From Cherax quadricarinatus (taxonomy: Eukaryota; Arthropoda; Malacostraca; Decapoda; Parastacidae): a stretch of DNA of 64,000 nucleotides. Below, in pieces: positions 46,186 to 58,935 of this stretch; the first letter of the stretch is position 1; each line of letters starts with the position of its first letter. The notes beneath the pieces were generated by a model. The model ran no database searches. It was not told the origin of the DNA and saw nothing but the letters and a program-made list of their open reading frames with translations. Location of the stretch: contig NC_091293.1 of NCBI RefSeq assembly GCF_038502225.1, positions 5,625,216 to 5,689,215 of the forward strand. Direction: 5' to 3'. Made by a program: the position numbers and the translations under genes.

Positions 46186-46836
46186 AGATTTAGCCAACAC
46201 AATCACCTCAATCACAGTATTAAGATGCAATGTTTTATATCTTGGTGTTAATGGTGTGTCACTTTGGTTCAAGACAAAGTTCCTACAACGAGTTCTATCT
46301 ACCACTTTAAGAGGTGCTGGAAACTTGCACGATATTTCTAGCAGACTATCTTGCGATGCATTGTTCCATTTGAGGACCTAATCAAGATGATGAGAGTCCT
46401 GAAGGGCAGGGTCTGCAAGCTACTGGATGCGATGGAGATATTGCAGTCGGAGAGTAATCTTAAATATGATGCCAGCACACTTTTGGAAAAGAAGACAGCG
46501 ATTGAATGAATGCTGCTAAATGTGTTTTCTTCTTTGGGAGACGACCTTGGATGTTAAAAAAAAGTATGAAAACCCTTCTCTTTGAACGATAAAACAATTT
46601 AAGGCAGTTATTTTCCGAGTAATGTAGAATATACTACGTGCTCTAAGATGCACCAGATGTGCGTTTAAGTACACGTTTGAGTATAGTCCTAAATGATTAT
46701 TCCATTAACGTTCCTTAAATATTTTGTGAGATTCGCTGGCCTCACATAAGTTACCCAAGTCATGCTGTTGATGTGATCCTGTGGTGATATGTCCCCTGTG
46801 ATGATTACTTCTAGATGTTTTTCTTTCGATTTTGGA

Positions 46837-46940
<104 letters not shown>

Positions 46941-47031
46941 ATGTATTAAAAATAAATAGTCATTGTATCACTCTGTGTAGAGCTTAATCAAGTTAATTTA
47001 TCGTTCTGCGAAGAGATTTTTCAGATCAATG

Positions 47032-47170
47032 TATCATTCTTAGTAAAGTTTTATCAAGTCAATGTATCATTCTTAGTAAAGTTTTATCAAGTCAATGTAT
47101 CATTCTTAGTAAAGTTTTATCAAGTCAATGTATCATTCTTAGTAAAGTTTTATCAAGTCAATGTATCATT
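47032..47170. repeat. 33-bp minisatellite, four copies
   Basis: TATCATTCTTAGTAAAGTTT plus TATCAAGTCAATG repeated nearly perfectly four times, ending 55 bases before the next exon. Confidence 0.9.
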
Positions 47171-47224
47171 CTATGTATTGCATTATTCCTTGTAACTGAT
47201 CCCTGACCTACAACACACTCACAG

Positions 47225-47423
47225 GTGGGTGACGGAAGGCCCTCTGAGAATCTCAGGACCAAGACCGCCGGCTCTCCGCCCATCGCTGGCGGGCGTGAGG
47301 GCGTGGTGAGCGCCAACACCTCGTGGGCGGCCGTCAGCCTGGCTCAGTGGAGTGACGGAGGCTGTCCCATTAGTCACTACAGTGTCGCCTACAGGAGAAC
47401 CAGCAGTTCTACCTGGGTGGTTG
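47225..47423 (+). CDS. Dscam: Dscam exon: end of FN3-5 and first part of FN3-6
   Basis: VGDGRPSENLRTKTAGSPP completes FN3-5; then VSANTSWAAVSLAQWSDGGC and ISHYSVAYRRTSSSTWVV give FN3-6 strands A to C', with the Dscam-specific WxDGGCPI motif and SSTWVV. The acceptor is CACTCACAG (47224, phase 0) and the donor GTTG|GTGAGT (47424, phase 1). A (CT)n tract begins six bases after the donor. Confidence 0.95.
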
Positions 47424-47429
47424 GTGAGT

Positions 47430-47440
47430 CTCCCTCTCTC

Positions 47441-47497
<57 letters not shown>
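47430..47497. repeat. (CT)n directly after the exon donor
   Basis: About 33 CT units begin just inside the intron, next to the donor GTGAGT at 47424. Confidence 0.9.
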
Positions 47498-47500
<3 letters not shown>

Positions 47501-47504
47501 ACCA

Positions 47505-47880
<376 letters not shown>

Positions 47881-49980
47881 AAAGCATTTTTATTGTTATG
47901 AGACATACAAGTAGGAAACAGGATGAAGTTGGAGCTATCAGTGGGCCAGCATTTTCATTTGATCAACTGACTTTATCTCGTTGACATCATTATGCTGTAC
48001 GAATGTGTTCCATACTCGAGTCATCCTGGGTATGTATGATCTCAGATGGAGTGATGTTCTGGAGAAGGGTACAGCCAGAGTGAAGTTGCTGCTTTCTGCC
48101 CGTCTTGTGGCATAAAAGCTTGTTTCACACTGTCCTCGATGTGGGTCCAAGTGTGGTATTTTGACAATATTGGCCTTGTACATAACAGTAAGGCCACCCA
48201 CATCCCTCCTATGTTGAAGGATCTGCTGAAATGACAGATCTATCCAGGATGGGTCCAGGCGAGAGATGAGACGTCTTGCTCTGTTCTCTACTCTGTCAAG
48301 CAGTCGCAGATGAGAGGGGGGCAGGCAAACCAAGAAAGTGGAGCATACTCAAGGTGCGAGCGTACTTGTGCCTCGTACAGGATCTTGCAACCCCTACTGT
48401 CAAGCAGATGGGAGATACGGCGAAGTGCTGTAAGCTTCCTGGCTGCCTTGTTTGCAAGATTTACAACATGGTTCTTCATGGTTAGTTTGGAGTCAAATTT
48501 CACCCCAAGGATATCAACTTCTTCTCCAGGTGCCAACATCCTCCCATTCATCCTTACTACTGCACCAGCATTACCATCATGGTGCCTAGAGACGATCATC
48601 ATTTGCGTTTTCTCAGGTGCAAATGTTACTTGCCATCTATTTCCCCAAGCTGATATAGCTCTCAGCTGGTGATTGATGTAGCTTAGAGCAGCTTGCATTT
48701 CTTCTCTTGGATAAGTGAATGTCAGTGTACAGTCGTCTGCATATGCATGTGATTCTGGGATGAGATGAAGAAGGTCGTTGAAGTAGACATTCCATAACAA
48801 TGGACCCAGAACGCTTCCTTGTGGAACACTTGCCCCAATAGGATGTCTTGCTGATTCCGTTCCATTGAGAACTACACTTACAGATCTACCATGAAGGTAA
48901 TCACTGAGGAGACATAGCGTAGAGCCTGCAATTCCCAGAGGCCCTGGTGCCACACCCGGTCGAAAGCGCCAGCAATGTCCAGTGCTACCACACAGCTGAC
49001 TTTGGATTCATCCAGTGACTGGTGCCACTTAGTGGAGAGGTTTAACAACAGATCAGCAGCAAAGTAACCTTTCCTGAAGCCGTTTTGATGATCACAAAGT
49101 AGTGAGTGGTAGTCAAAAAACTCTGTCATTTGTCTTGAGATTATTGTCTCAAGGATCTTACCAGTGATTGACAGGAGTGACACTGGTCTGTAGTTGCTGA
49201 TTTCTGCTCTGCTCTTCTTTTTGTGAACAGGGACTACATTTGCCTTTCCTTTCCATAGAGGGCCATTTACACTGTACTAGGCAGTGCTGAAAGATGCGAG
49301 TTAGAGGTGCTGCTAGCTGGTCTGCACATCTTCTCAACAATCTTGGGCTCAACGTGTCTGGGCCCACAGCCTTTTCTTGGTCAAGCGATTTAAGTAGGAA
49401 ATGCACCTCCTCCTGCCTTATTGTCACCACTGACAGTTTTGACACAGTTCTTGCAGCTAGCCAAGGAGGGTCCCTTGCTGGATCAGGAACTTGCATTTTG
49501 GTAGCAAAGTGTTCAGCAAAGAGGTCTGCCTTCTCTTGACTACTAGTAGAGGTGGTCCCATCCTGTCGATTTAGAGGTGGAATAAGTTCATCAGGCAGAT
49601 AACCTTGTCTGTCCTTGACCAGGGACCACCAGGTTTTGGAGCCTATCCTACCTGATGCTAACTTTCTTTTAGTGTCCACCTCCCATTTAGCAATGGCCCA
49701 CTTTTGAACATCACCCATATGCCTACAGGCTTGCATGTGCAAGTTCCTGTTATAGGTGGTAGGATGTCTCTTATACCTTCGCCATGCCTTGTACTTAGCA
49801 GTAGCAGCCTCTCTACAACGAAAGCCAAACCAAGGCTGATCTGTACGCTTCCTCACATATTGCCGGTGAGGAATGTGTTCTTGTTGTAGATTAAGGATGT
49901 GTCCAGTGAAGGCTTTCACTTGGTTGTCAACATCCCCTTGGAGAAGAGCATTCCAGTCGGTGGTGGCGAGCTCAGAGCAA
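47881..49980 (-). pseudogene. LINE group 5 reverse transcriptase (I/Jockey-like), several frameshifts
   Basis: Minus-strand ORF2 from the linker (RTDQPWFGFRCREAATAKYK) through KAVGPDTLSPRLLRRCADQL, motif A VVALDIAGAFDRVWHQGL, motif [21 protein letters not shown], motif C AYADDCTLT, and on to VRSHLEYAPLSW and the C-terminus near 47940. Frame breaks lie near 49255, 48950 and 48320. The endonuclease is missing: the copy is 5' truncated at the (CT)n near 49999. YADD and the VTFAPEKTQ motif suggest the I/Jockey group, but this is tentative. Confidence 0.75.
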
Positions 49981-49996
49981 AGGGCTGGCCAATTAC

Positions 49997-50280
<284 letters not shown>

Positions 50281-50518
50281 AAAATTATTCATAAGAATAT
50301 TACAATATCTTGACAGAAATGACATAAAAGTTAATCATCATTCTGCTATTCTTTACAGTTATTTTTATTACTACTACAACTGCTGCTGCTATTGCTGTAG
50401 CAGTAGCCATTGTAGTTGTGTTTGCAATGGTTGCACTAGCAACAGCAACGTTAATGGCACTAGCAGCGAGAGCTGAGCACTAGGCAAACACAGCTATAGC
50501 TTAGTGTCCCACCCACAG

Positions 50519-50662
50519 TGTCAGAGCGGGTGGAGGGTGGGCGGGCGGTGGAGTTGGGCGGTCTAACCCCCTCTACACCGTATATCGTCAGAGTCACCGC
50601 ACACAACTCTGCTGGCAGCACTGCTCAGGACTACCCCTTCACTACTGCAACTCTCAACGGAG
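50519..50662 (+). CDS. Dscam: Dscam exon: second half of FN3-6
   Basis: VSERVEGGRAVELGGLTPST, then YIVRVTAHNSAGSTAQDYPF and TTATLNGG: strands E to G, with VTAHNSAGST almost identical in style to Dscam FN3-6. The acceptor is CCACCCACAG (50518) and the donor GGAG|GTAAAG (50663), both phase 1. The next exon (juxtamembrane and transmembrane region) is not in the remaining 13.3 kb. Confidence 0.94.
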
Positions 50663-50762
50663 GTAAAGGAGAAGACAGAGACCATGTAGTAGTAGTTACT
50701 ACTTGTCAAAGGAACTTGTCGATAAACATTTGGCCTGTTCGTTTGTGTGTTGTGTATGCATT

Positions 50763-50764
<2 letters not shown>

Positions 50765-50857
<93 letters not shown>
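50765..50857. repeat. (TA)n microsatellite
   Basis: About 46 TA units at the left side of the inverted SINE structure. A second tract lies at 51346-51384. Confidence 0.97.
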
Positions 50858-50859
<2 letters not shown>

Positions 50860-51345
50860 AATTCGCAAGAGCAGGCGAAATATAAACAAACACTGATCTC
50901 TGGCCGAAGGAGATTCGAACCTACGAACCTTGGAACAAGGTGCACAGTGCTATACCATTCTCACCACACTGGACAATACCTTGGCGCCTAGCACAATGCT
51001 AGACGTTGATCCAAGGCAGCCAGCTTTCAGGAAGAAGACTTACAGCTTTTCATCTAGTCCCCTGCATGCGTCGACCAACTAGAGATTTTAACAGTGCAAT
51101 GCGCCAAGGTATTGTCCAGTGTGGTGAGAATGGTATAGCACTGCGTACCTTGTTCCAAGGTTCGTAGGTTCGAGTCTCCTTCGGCCAAAGATCAGTGTTT
51201 GTGTATATTTCGCCTACTCTTGCGAATTCCTTGAATTGTTAAAATCTCTAGTTGGTCGATGCATGCAGGGAATGAGATGAAAAGCTGTATGCCTTGGATC
51301 AACGTCTAGCATTGTTCTAGGCGCCAAGGTATTGTCCAGTGTGGT
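50858..51345. mobile_element. Inverted tRNA-derived SINE units between (TA)n tracts
   Basis: The left arm (50862-51000) is the reverse complement of 51105-51231. It includes a minus-strand B box (GGAGATTCGAACC) mirrored by GGTTCGAGTCTCC. The inner segment 51000-51105 (GACGTTGATCCAAGGC, CGACCAACTAGAGATTTTAA) reappears reversed at 51236-51320. The block GCGCCAAGGTATTGTCCAGT occurs more than once on the + strand. Non-coding; probably recombined head-to-head tRNA-SINE copies. Confidence 0.65.
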
Positions 51346-51347
51346 GA

Positions 51348-51385
<38 letters not shown>

Positions 51386-51388
<3 letters not shown>

Positions 51389-52380
51389 TGCAAAACAACC
51401 ACTGTGAAAGAGTAGTGAAATTCCAAGTGCTTTCGGGACTATTCACATTGTCAAGGAACTATAAAAGAAATAACGAACGAACGAACGAAAGCTCAGGTAA
51501 GATCCCAAATGGGATGAGCGGGAAAGACGGGACAGACGAAGAATAGTGCTGGAGAGGAGTGTTCTTAGTCGTAGAAATAGAACCAGGGCTTAACCCAGCA
51601 GCGAAGGCGATCGTGGGACAGATATTGAAAAGAGAAATTCAGGCTCTTCTGTTGGGACTCCGGTGGGGTGAGCGGGGAGGAAGGGACATGCGACGTTTAG
51701 GGCTAGAGAGGAGTGTAGAACTGGGCCATGTCTTAACCCAAAAGCTAAGTCCAACGTGGGTCGAGAATGGTACCTGTCATAGAAGGTACCTGTCAGCGAA
51801 TCCAAGGTTATTTGTAAATAGGGTTAGGAGCAGGATCATGCAAGGAGTAGAAAGGGTTGTGTTGGTTTGTTGGTCTGCGAATGTCTTCGTCAAGGAGAGA
51901 GGTCCAGTAGTCATGTCGTGTCTCAAATTTGTCTATCTGTCTGTCACTGAGCGTCTTCCAGTACAGATTAAGCGCAGGGATGTCTAATTGGGCATGGAGA
52001 GACTCGCTTGTGGCGAAGTCCTCCCATCTGACATCAAGCACCCAGTGCAGCGCCTTGTTCTAGACATGCTGCAGTTTAAGTAAGTTTGTTTTTGCTGCAA
52101 GAAAGAGGGCTAGAGGAGAGTAAGTTATCAGAGGACGTATTAGGGATTTGTAGAGGTGTAGTTTGGTGAGTTGAGAGGCATGTTCAGTTTGCAGAGGCCC
52201 GCAAGGGCCTTACTAGCTATTGCATGCCTTGAGTGAATGTGTCCATGTAAACGAAGAAGGTAGTCAAGATTAATGCCAAGGATAGTGACAAATTGTGTGA
52301 TGGGGATGTAAGTGCGGGTGTCAGCTGTTCTGAGCTCGACAGGTAATGGAGGATCACGTTTCCTGTAGTTAAAATATGTA
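51386..52380 (-). pseudogene. Jockey/I-like LINE 3' part, minus copy
   Basis: Matches, in reverse, the last kilobase of the + strand LINE ending at 60960: C-terminal ORF2 text (LHSLHDPAPNPIYK stop near 51810; RQIDKFETRHDYWTSLLDED), a 3' UTR with GTTCGTTCGTTCGTTATT, and the end CACAGTGGTTGTTTTGCAT next to (TA)n. It meets the + copy head to head at 52380/52381. Frames are broken. Confidence 0.75.
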
Positions 52381-52394
52381 ATGCTGACGCCTCT

Positions 52395-52929
52395 ACACTC
52401 TTCAGTCAAGGAATCTTTGCCAAGACCATCCGCATTCCTCCAAACACTCTCTTCACTCCGAACTTCCACCCAATCACACAATGTCTTAAATGCTACAAAT
52501 TCGGCCACGACAAAAAAACATGCACATCTACACAAGTCTGCTCCAGATGTTCAGCAACTGGCCACTTCTGGAATACTTGCAACCTCCCCCTTAAATGTTC
52601 TAACTGTGGCAGGTCACATACTGCAGTTGCAAATTCCTGCCCTTCTAGAAAGCACATTCTCCCCTCCCTCAGAGCTAGCCAACCTCCCCCCCTCCCCAAC
52701 CCCTTCCCTGCACCTCCCTCCCCTTCCATACCTCCCTCCCCTTCCATACCTCCCTCCCCTTCCATACCTCCCTCCCCTACCCCCATTGCCTGGGCCTCCC
52801 CACGCACTTGGTCTACCTCTTCTACTCTACACACATCAAACACCAACACACAGACTACAAGCACTTCTCCTTCTACACCTACACCCACACTAGACTACAA
52901 AACTGTCAACTCGCCACTGCTGTCCACTC
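52395..52929 (+). pseudogene. Jockey/I-like ORF1: three CCHC zinc knuckles
   Basis: In the frame through 52482: FAKTIRIPPNTLFTPNFHPI, then CLKCYKFGHDKKTC and CSRCSATGHFWNTC (both CX2CX4HX4C) and CSNCGRSHTAVANSC (CX2CX4HX5C), then a proline-rich tail with SIPPSP tandem units. Gag-like ORF1 proteins with three knuckles bind element RNA. The frame has no start here and runs into the SINE, where it stops at 52950. Confidence 0.8.
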
Positions 52930-53232
52930 TGCGGTGGCCTGGTGGCTAAAGCTCCCGCTTCACACACGGAGGGCCCGGGTTCGATTCCCGGCGGGTGGAA
53001 ACATTTCGACACGTTTCCTTACACTTGTTGTCCTGTTCACCTAGCAGCAAATAGGTACCTGGGTGTTAGTCGACTGGTGTGGGTCGCATCCTGGGGGACA
53101 AGATTAAGGACCCCAATGGAAATGAGTTAGACAGTCCTCGATGACGCACTGACTTTCTTGGGTTATCCTGGGTGGCTAACCCTCCGGGGTTAAAAATCCG
53201 AATGAAATCTTATCTTATCTTATCTTAGCTTA
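52930..53232 (+). mobile_element. tRNA-derived SINE with (TCTTA)n tail
   Basis: The head is tRNA-like: A box region GGTGGCCTGGTGG (52932-52944), an anticodon-arm-like CTCCCGCTTCACACACGGAG, and a perfect B box GGTTCGATTCC (52978-52988). The body contains ATAGGTACCTGGGTGTTAGT and GGTGTGGGTCGCATCCTGGG, and the tail is (TCTTA)n. It is inserted in the Jockey-like ORF1 and splits its proline/serine-rich tail. Confidence 0.85.
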
Positions 53233-53875
53233 CCAATCAGACTACTCACATGTCCTTAACCTAATCTTGTCTGCTAACAATCTTCCCTCTTTAATTATCC
53301 CTCCTTCCTGCTTCTCTTCTAAGCCTCCTACAACCTCACCCTCCTTCCTCTCTCCCATCCCCCAACTTCCTACTCCCACCAGCTCTCCTCCTCCCCTACC
53401 CCTCTTCACTACTTCTACACATCCCACCAACACCCCTACTGCTGCTGCTATGACCACCCTTCCCCCCACTTCCTTACTCACTTCCTCTTCCCCTTCCAAA
53501 GCTTCCACTTCCTCATCCCTTACCTTAGCTTCCACTTCCTCATCCCTTGTCATATCTTCCTCTTTCTCATCCCCTACCAAAGCTTCCACTTCCTCTGCAT
53601 CCACCTTCGCCCGCTCCTCCACCACAACCAAAACTTCATCCAGGTCCAACTCCACCTCCTCCAGACAAAATCCACTCAAACCTAAACCTGCCCCAACTTC
53701 TGACAGACAGACCAAAGAACATAAAAACAGATCCATCTCTTCCTCCCCCTCCAGGAAACGGGTCCATAGCACCTACAAACACACATCCACTGATGGCACC
53801 ACTATCAGGGGCTTTAATCCAAAGTCCTCCCCCGACATTAACTTTGCTATGACGAAACCATTAAATCATGTTTAA
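53233..53875 (+). pseudogene. Jockey/I-like ORF1 C-terminal Ser/Pro-rich part
   Basis: Open from 53267 to 53875. Low-complexity Pro/Ser/Thr sequence with three LASTSSSL-like repeats (KASTSSSLTLASTSS), ending GFNPKSSPDINFAMTKPLNH. It continues the ORF1 after the SINE. No enzyme domain. Confidence 0.6.
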
Positions 53876-55085
53876 GGTGATTCAGTTCAACGTATGTTCT
53901 TACTTTACAATTAGACACCTACTGGCTGAGCTCCTTGAAGCAGAGAGGCCAGATATTGTTTTTCTAAACAGTACCTGCCTCAAAGCCCCTCAACGTATGA
54001 TCCCCACGATGGGGTTGCCATCCTTGTCAATTCCAACATAAAACACGAATTTCTCCCAATCCCTTTTATACAACAACACTGTCTTGCAGTCAGAATACAC
54101 ACCCACCTTGGCCCCTTTATCTTTTTCACCACCTATGTTCGCCTAAACACTATTCTCAACATACACGATCTTTCCTTAGTCTTCAACTACACAAACACAC
54201 CAACATACCTACTAGCTGATATGAATGCCAAACACACCACCTTTCATCACACCAGTAACAACCAACTTGGTCACCAATTACTCAACTTCACAAACCACAA
54301 ACACCTAGTTCACCTCGGCCCAGACTTCACCACCTACAATCACACTGGCCAAGGCAAACCCGACATCATTCTGGCAAACCGAGCCAGCTCTTTCTTTCAA
54401 CACTACATATCACCTGGCCCTATTACAGGTTCTGATCACATTCCCGTCATCTTACACATCTCCTCCAACCCTATCCTCATCCCGGCAACACCTTCCTTCT
54501 CCTACAAGAACGCTGACTGGGATGCCTTCAAACAACACATAGATAATACTAACCTCACCTATGACTACAACAACAAACCCATCTCTGACATTGACACTCA
54601 ACTTGCTCTCATCCAGGACACCATTACACAAGCAGCCAACACCGCAATACCAAAGAAAATCCACACCACTCGTTAATCCTTCACACCCTCAATCAGAAAA
54701 AGAAGACTAATTATCTGTTACCACAACCGCTTTCTCTACAACACACACAGATTTAATCAAGTCCGATTAGATCTCGCTTACCTCAGAAACATTCTACACA
54801 GTCTAGACCAAGACCACAACAATCACTGGTCACAGCTCATACTACAAGTGGACAAACAGCGTATCAAAAACACCAAAGCCTTCTGGAACTTTATCAAAAA
54901 AATTAGAGGCACAACTCCCACCAACAAATTCAAACACATCACCCACAACAACAAACACATCTCAGACCCGCAGGCTGCTACTAACATCTTCAAACACATA
55001 TGGGAGAACATCCTCCACCCTCACCCACCCCACCCTAATGCTATTCAACACATTCAGAACATAGAACACTGGAACACTGCACACA
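53870..55085 (+). pseudogene. Jockey/I-like ORF2 endonuclease and linker
   Basis: Begins FKVIQFNVCSYFTIRHLLAE (the Asn of endonuclease block I), IVFLNSTCLKAP where the usual Glu (TET) has been lost, DMNAKHTTFHHTSNNQLG (block with D-x-N), KPDIILANRASSF and SDHIPVILHI (the SDH block). Two frame breaks lie near 54000-54200 and a stop at 54676. The linker to 55085 is readable (KAFWNFIKKIRGT). The CR1 interrupts it after AHTH, and the reading resumes at 59088. Confidence 0.7.
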
Positions 55086-55143
55086 CACACGTGTACTTGG
55101 CTCTGTGAAGACCTGTTTGCGCGCTCTCTAGAATTGAAGCAAG

Positions 55144-55980
55144 ATGCCCTCCATCGAGCAACTTTACCAACAGCTTAAGGAAGAATTGAGGTTGGCGAAT
55201 ATGGAAATTCGGCGACTGACCGAGGAAAACAAGAAGATTCGTAGCAGTCCTCCTGTTTTGAGTCCTCAGGTCAAGAAGGGAAACTGGTCAGTGGCTGGAC
55301 AGCAGGGAAAGAAGTTGACGATCAAGAAGATGAATGGAAAGGTAGAAACGATGAAGAAGAAAGAGACTGCCGTGGAAACTGTTGTGGAAACATCCAATAC
55401 ATTCTCAGTGCTACCCGACGAATGTGAGTCGACTACTGGGAACGAGACGACGAAAGACATTAAGGAAGGTAAGAATATTGTTGTTGTTGGGGATAGCCAA
55501 GTTAGGTATATGGATAGGGCGTTCTGCTTGAAGGACAGGAGTAGGAGACAGAGAGTTTGCTTTCCTGGGGCTGGGATGGAGGATATTGTTAGCCGTCTGG
55601 ATGACATCATGAAAGGTAATGGGAGCAATCCTATTATCTGTCTCAGTGCTGGAGGCAACGATGTTGGCAGACGTAGGAGTGAGGACCTGATTAGCAGGTA
55701 TAGGTCAGCAATAGAAATAATTAGAAGTAAGGGTGGGAACCCTCTCATATGTGGTATTTTGCCAAGGAGGGGAGTTGGAAATGAATGGTTGTCCAGGGCA
55801 ATTGGTGTCAATTGCTGGCTGGACAAATACTGTAAGGAAAATGCAGTAACATTCATTGACAACTGGGACCTCTTCTATGGCAGAAATGACATGTTTGCTA
55901 GGGATGGGGTTCACTTATCTAGGTGTGGGGTGGGAGCACTGGCAACTGCAGTGGAGGGAGCAGTTAGGACTTTAAACTAG
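55144..55980 (+). CDS. CR1 ORF1: coiled coil plus SGNH esterase-like domain
   Basis: 278 codons, uninterrupted. The start MPSIEQLYQQLKEELRLANM forms a heptad-rich coiled coil (residues 1-32). A basic linker follows (KKIRSSPPVLSPQVKKG), then the SGNH hydrolase domain from about residue 115: NIVVVGDSQVRYMDRAF (nucleophile Ser in GDS), ICLSAGGNDVGRRR (block III) and DGVHLSRCGVGALA (Asp and His of block V). CR1 ORF1 proteins with esterase domains are known from vertebrates and invertebrates; RNA chaperone and membrane or lipid roles are proposed. ORF2 starts 14 bases after its stop. Confidence 0.88.
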   Translation: MPSIEQLYQQLKEELRLANMEIRRLTEENKKIRSSPPVLSPQVKKGNWSVAGQQGKKLTIKKMNGKVETMKKKETAVETVVETSNTFSVLPDECESTTGNETTKDIKEGKNIVVVGDSQVRYMDRAFCLKDRSRRQRVCFPGAGMEDIVSRLDDIMKGNGSNPIICLSAGGNDVGRRRSEDLISRYRSAIEIIRSKGGNPLICGILPRRGVGNEWLSRAIGVNCWLDKYCKENAVTFIDNWDLFYGRNDMFARDGVHLSRCGVGALATAVEGAVRTLN

Positions 55981-55994
55981 GAATAGTTAGTGGT

Positions 55995-58935
55995 ATGGGT
56001 TTTGGCAGGAAAGCAGTGAAGTCCCAGTGTAGTAATATTACGAGTTCTAGGGGAACTAGTAATAATAAGAACGAGATAGATATTGAAAAGCCAGGGACCT
56101 TGGGTGATAAGGACAGTAATAGGTTTAGTAGAAAAATAGAAATGAGCAGGAAGGGTAAAGAGAAAGGAGAGTCTTTCAATGTTTATTATGCTAATTGCCG
56201 TAGTGCTAGGAATAAGATGGACGAGTTGAGATTAGTTGCTAGTGTAGGTAACATTGATGTATTTGCCTTAACTGAGACGTGGTTTAATTCAAAAAGTCGG
56301 GACATGCCTGCGGAATGTCATATTCAGGGTTTTAAATTGTTCCAAGAAGATAGAAGTATTGGGAGGGGGGGGTGGGGTGGCATTGTATGTCCGAGATCGC
56401 TTGAACTGTTGCATAAAAACGGGTATTAAGTCTGAAGTAACACATACAGAGTCTGTTTGGATAGAATTTTCAGAGGGGCATGAAAAACTGATTTTAGGAG
56501 TGATATACCGTCCCCCAAACTTAGATAGGGACCAAGGGAAACTACTATGGGAGGAAATTGTTAAGGCCACAAGGCACGATAATGTAGTAATTCTAGGAGA
56601 CTTTAACTTTAGTCATGTTGATTGGAATTTCTTGACTGGGAATTTAGAATCATACGACTTCTTAGAAGTATTTCAGGATTGTTTTTTGAAGCAGTTTGTG
56701 ACAGAACCTACAAGGGGAAATAACCTGCTTGACTTAGTTATGGCAAACAATGAATCCCTTGTTAATAATTTAGAAATTTCAGAGGAACTGGGTGCTAGCG
56801 ACCACAAATCAATTACATTTAGCATTGAATGGAAGTACGATAGTAGCGATAACTCAGTAACAGTCCCAGATTTTCGCTTAGCAGATTACGATGGGCTTAG
56901 AGAACACTTATCATCTGTTGACTGGGGTAACGAAGAGAGCTATCAATATGACAGTTTTCTGAACACTATACATGCTGCTCAAAGAGCGTTTATCCCATAT
57001 AAAGAAATTAGATCAAATAGAAATGACCCAAAATGGATGAATAATAGGCTCAAATATCTACTAGGGCATAAGAAAGGAATTTATAGGCGTATCAAAAGAG
57101 GTGAGGGTCATCTTATGAATCAGTATATTGACATTAAGAGGGACATTAAAAAGGGGATAAGAAAAGCTAAAAGGGACTATGAAATTAAAGTTGCTAGGGA
57201 TTCTAAAACTAACCCAAAAAGTTTTTTCCAGGTCTATAGAACAAAAGTTAGAGATAAGATAGGTCCCCTTAAAAATAACTATGGGCACCTTACTGACAAA
57301 GAGAATGAAATGTGCTTGATTTTAAATAATTATTTTCTCTCAGTTTTTACACAGGAAGACACTAACAATATTCCAGTAATTAATTTTTACAGTGGGCTAG
57401 AAGAAGATAAATTATGTAACATCACAGTCACTAGTGAGATGGTTGTGAGGCAAATAGACAGACTGAAGCAAAATAAGTCGCCGGGTCCTGATGAGGTTTT
57501 TTCAAGGGTTCTTAAGGAATGCAAAATGGAACTCTGTGAACCATTAACTAATATTTTTAATTTATCTCTTCAAACAGGTGTAGTGTCTGATATGTGGAAG
57601 ATGGCTAATGTAACTCCTATTTTTAAAACAGGGGACAAGTCGTTACCGTCAAATTACCGCCCAATAAGCCTGACCTCAATTGTAGGCAAATTACTAGAGT
57701 CAATTATAGCTGAGATTATAAGAAGCCATCTCGATAAGCATAGCTTGATTAATGATACTCAGCATGGATTCACAAGAGGCCGGTCTTGTCTAACTAATTT
57801 ATTAACTTTCTTCAGTAAAGCTTTTGAGGCTGTTGACCACAATAAAGAATTTGATATTATTTACTTAGATTTTAGTAAGGCTTTTGATAGAGTTCCGCAC
57901 CATAGACTGTTAAAGAAAGTGGCAGCTCATGGCATTGGGGGAAAAGTGCTCTCGTGGATCGAGTCATGGCTCACTGACAGGAAGCAGAGAGTGTCCATAA
58001 ATGGGGTTAAATCCGAGTGGGGATCTGTAACAAGTGGCGTTCCACAGGGATCAGTCTTGGGCCCGTTGTTGTTTATAATATATATCAATGATCTTGATGA
58101 GGGAATTACTAGTGATATGAGCAAATTCGCCGATGACACAAAGATAGGTAGGATAATTGATTCAAACGTAGATGTTAGGGAACTTCAGGAGGATTTAAAC
58201 AAACTCTATTCTTGGTCAGAAAAGTGGCAGATGCAGTTCAATGTAGATAAATGCAAGGTTCTGAAGCTTGGGAGTGCCCATAACACTAGTACTTATAAAT
58301 TAAATGATGTAGAACTTAGCCATACAGATTGCGAAAAGGACTTGGGGGTTATGGTGAGCAGCAACCTTAAACCAAGACAGCAATGCCTAAGCGTACGTAA
58401 TAAGGCAAATAGATTACTGGGATTTATATCAAGAAGTGTAAGCAACAGAAGTCCAGAGGTCATACTGCAGCTTTATACATCATTAGTAAGGCCTCACCTA
58501 GATTATGCAGCTCAGTTCTGGTCTCCGTATTACAAAATGGACATAAATTCGTTAGAAAACATTCAGCGTAGGATGACTAAATTAATACATAGCATCAGAA
58601 ATCTTCCTTATGAAGAAAGATTGAAGACTCTTAAGTTACATTCACTTGTTAGACGAAGAATGAGGGGAGACCTGATCGAAGTGTATAAGTGGAAGATAGG
58701 TATAAATAAAGGGGATATTAATAAGGTCTTGAGGATGTCTCTCCAAGAGAGAACGCGCAGTAATGGATTTAAATTAGATAAGTTTAGATTTAGAAAGGAC
58801 ATAGGAAAGTATTGGTTTGGAAATAGGGTAGTTGATGAGTGGAACAGTCTACCTAGTTGGGTTATTGAGGCTGGGACTTTGGGTAGTTTCAAATCTAGGT
58901 TGGATAAGTACATGAGTGGGAGGGGTTGGATTTGA
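55995..58935 (+). pseudogene. CR1 ORF2, complete except for one extra G
   Basis: Starts MGFGRKAVKSQCSNITS. Endonuclease: NVYYANCRSARNKMDEL, ALTETWF, LGDFNFSHVDW and ASDHKSI. Reverse transcriptase: YLDFSKAFDRVPHH (motif A), [20 protein letters not shown] (B), KFADDTKIG (C). Thumb and C-terminus end SGRGWI at 58935, about 980 codons in all. The only break is at 56364-56372, where a run of eight Gs replaces the expected seven, shifting frame after RSIGRG; the second frame is open from 56359 for 858 codons. A homopolymer error in the assembly would make this element intact. Confidence 0.88.
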
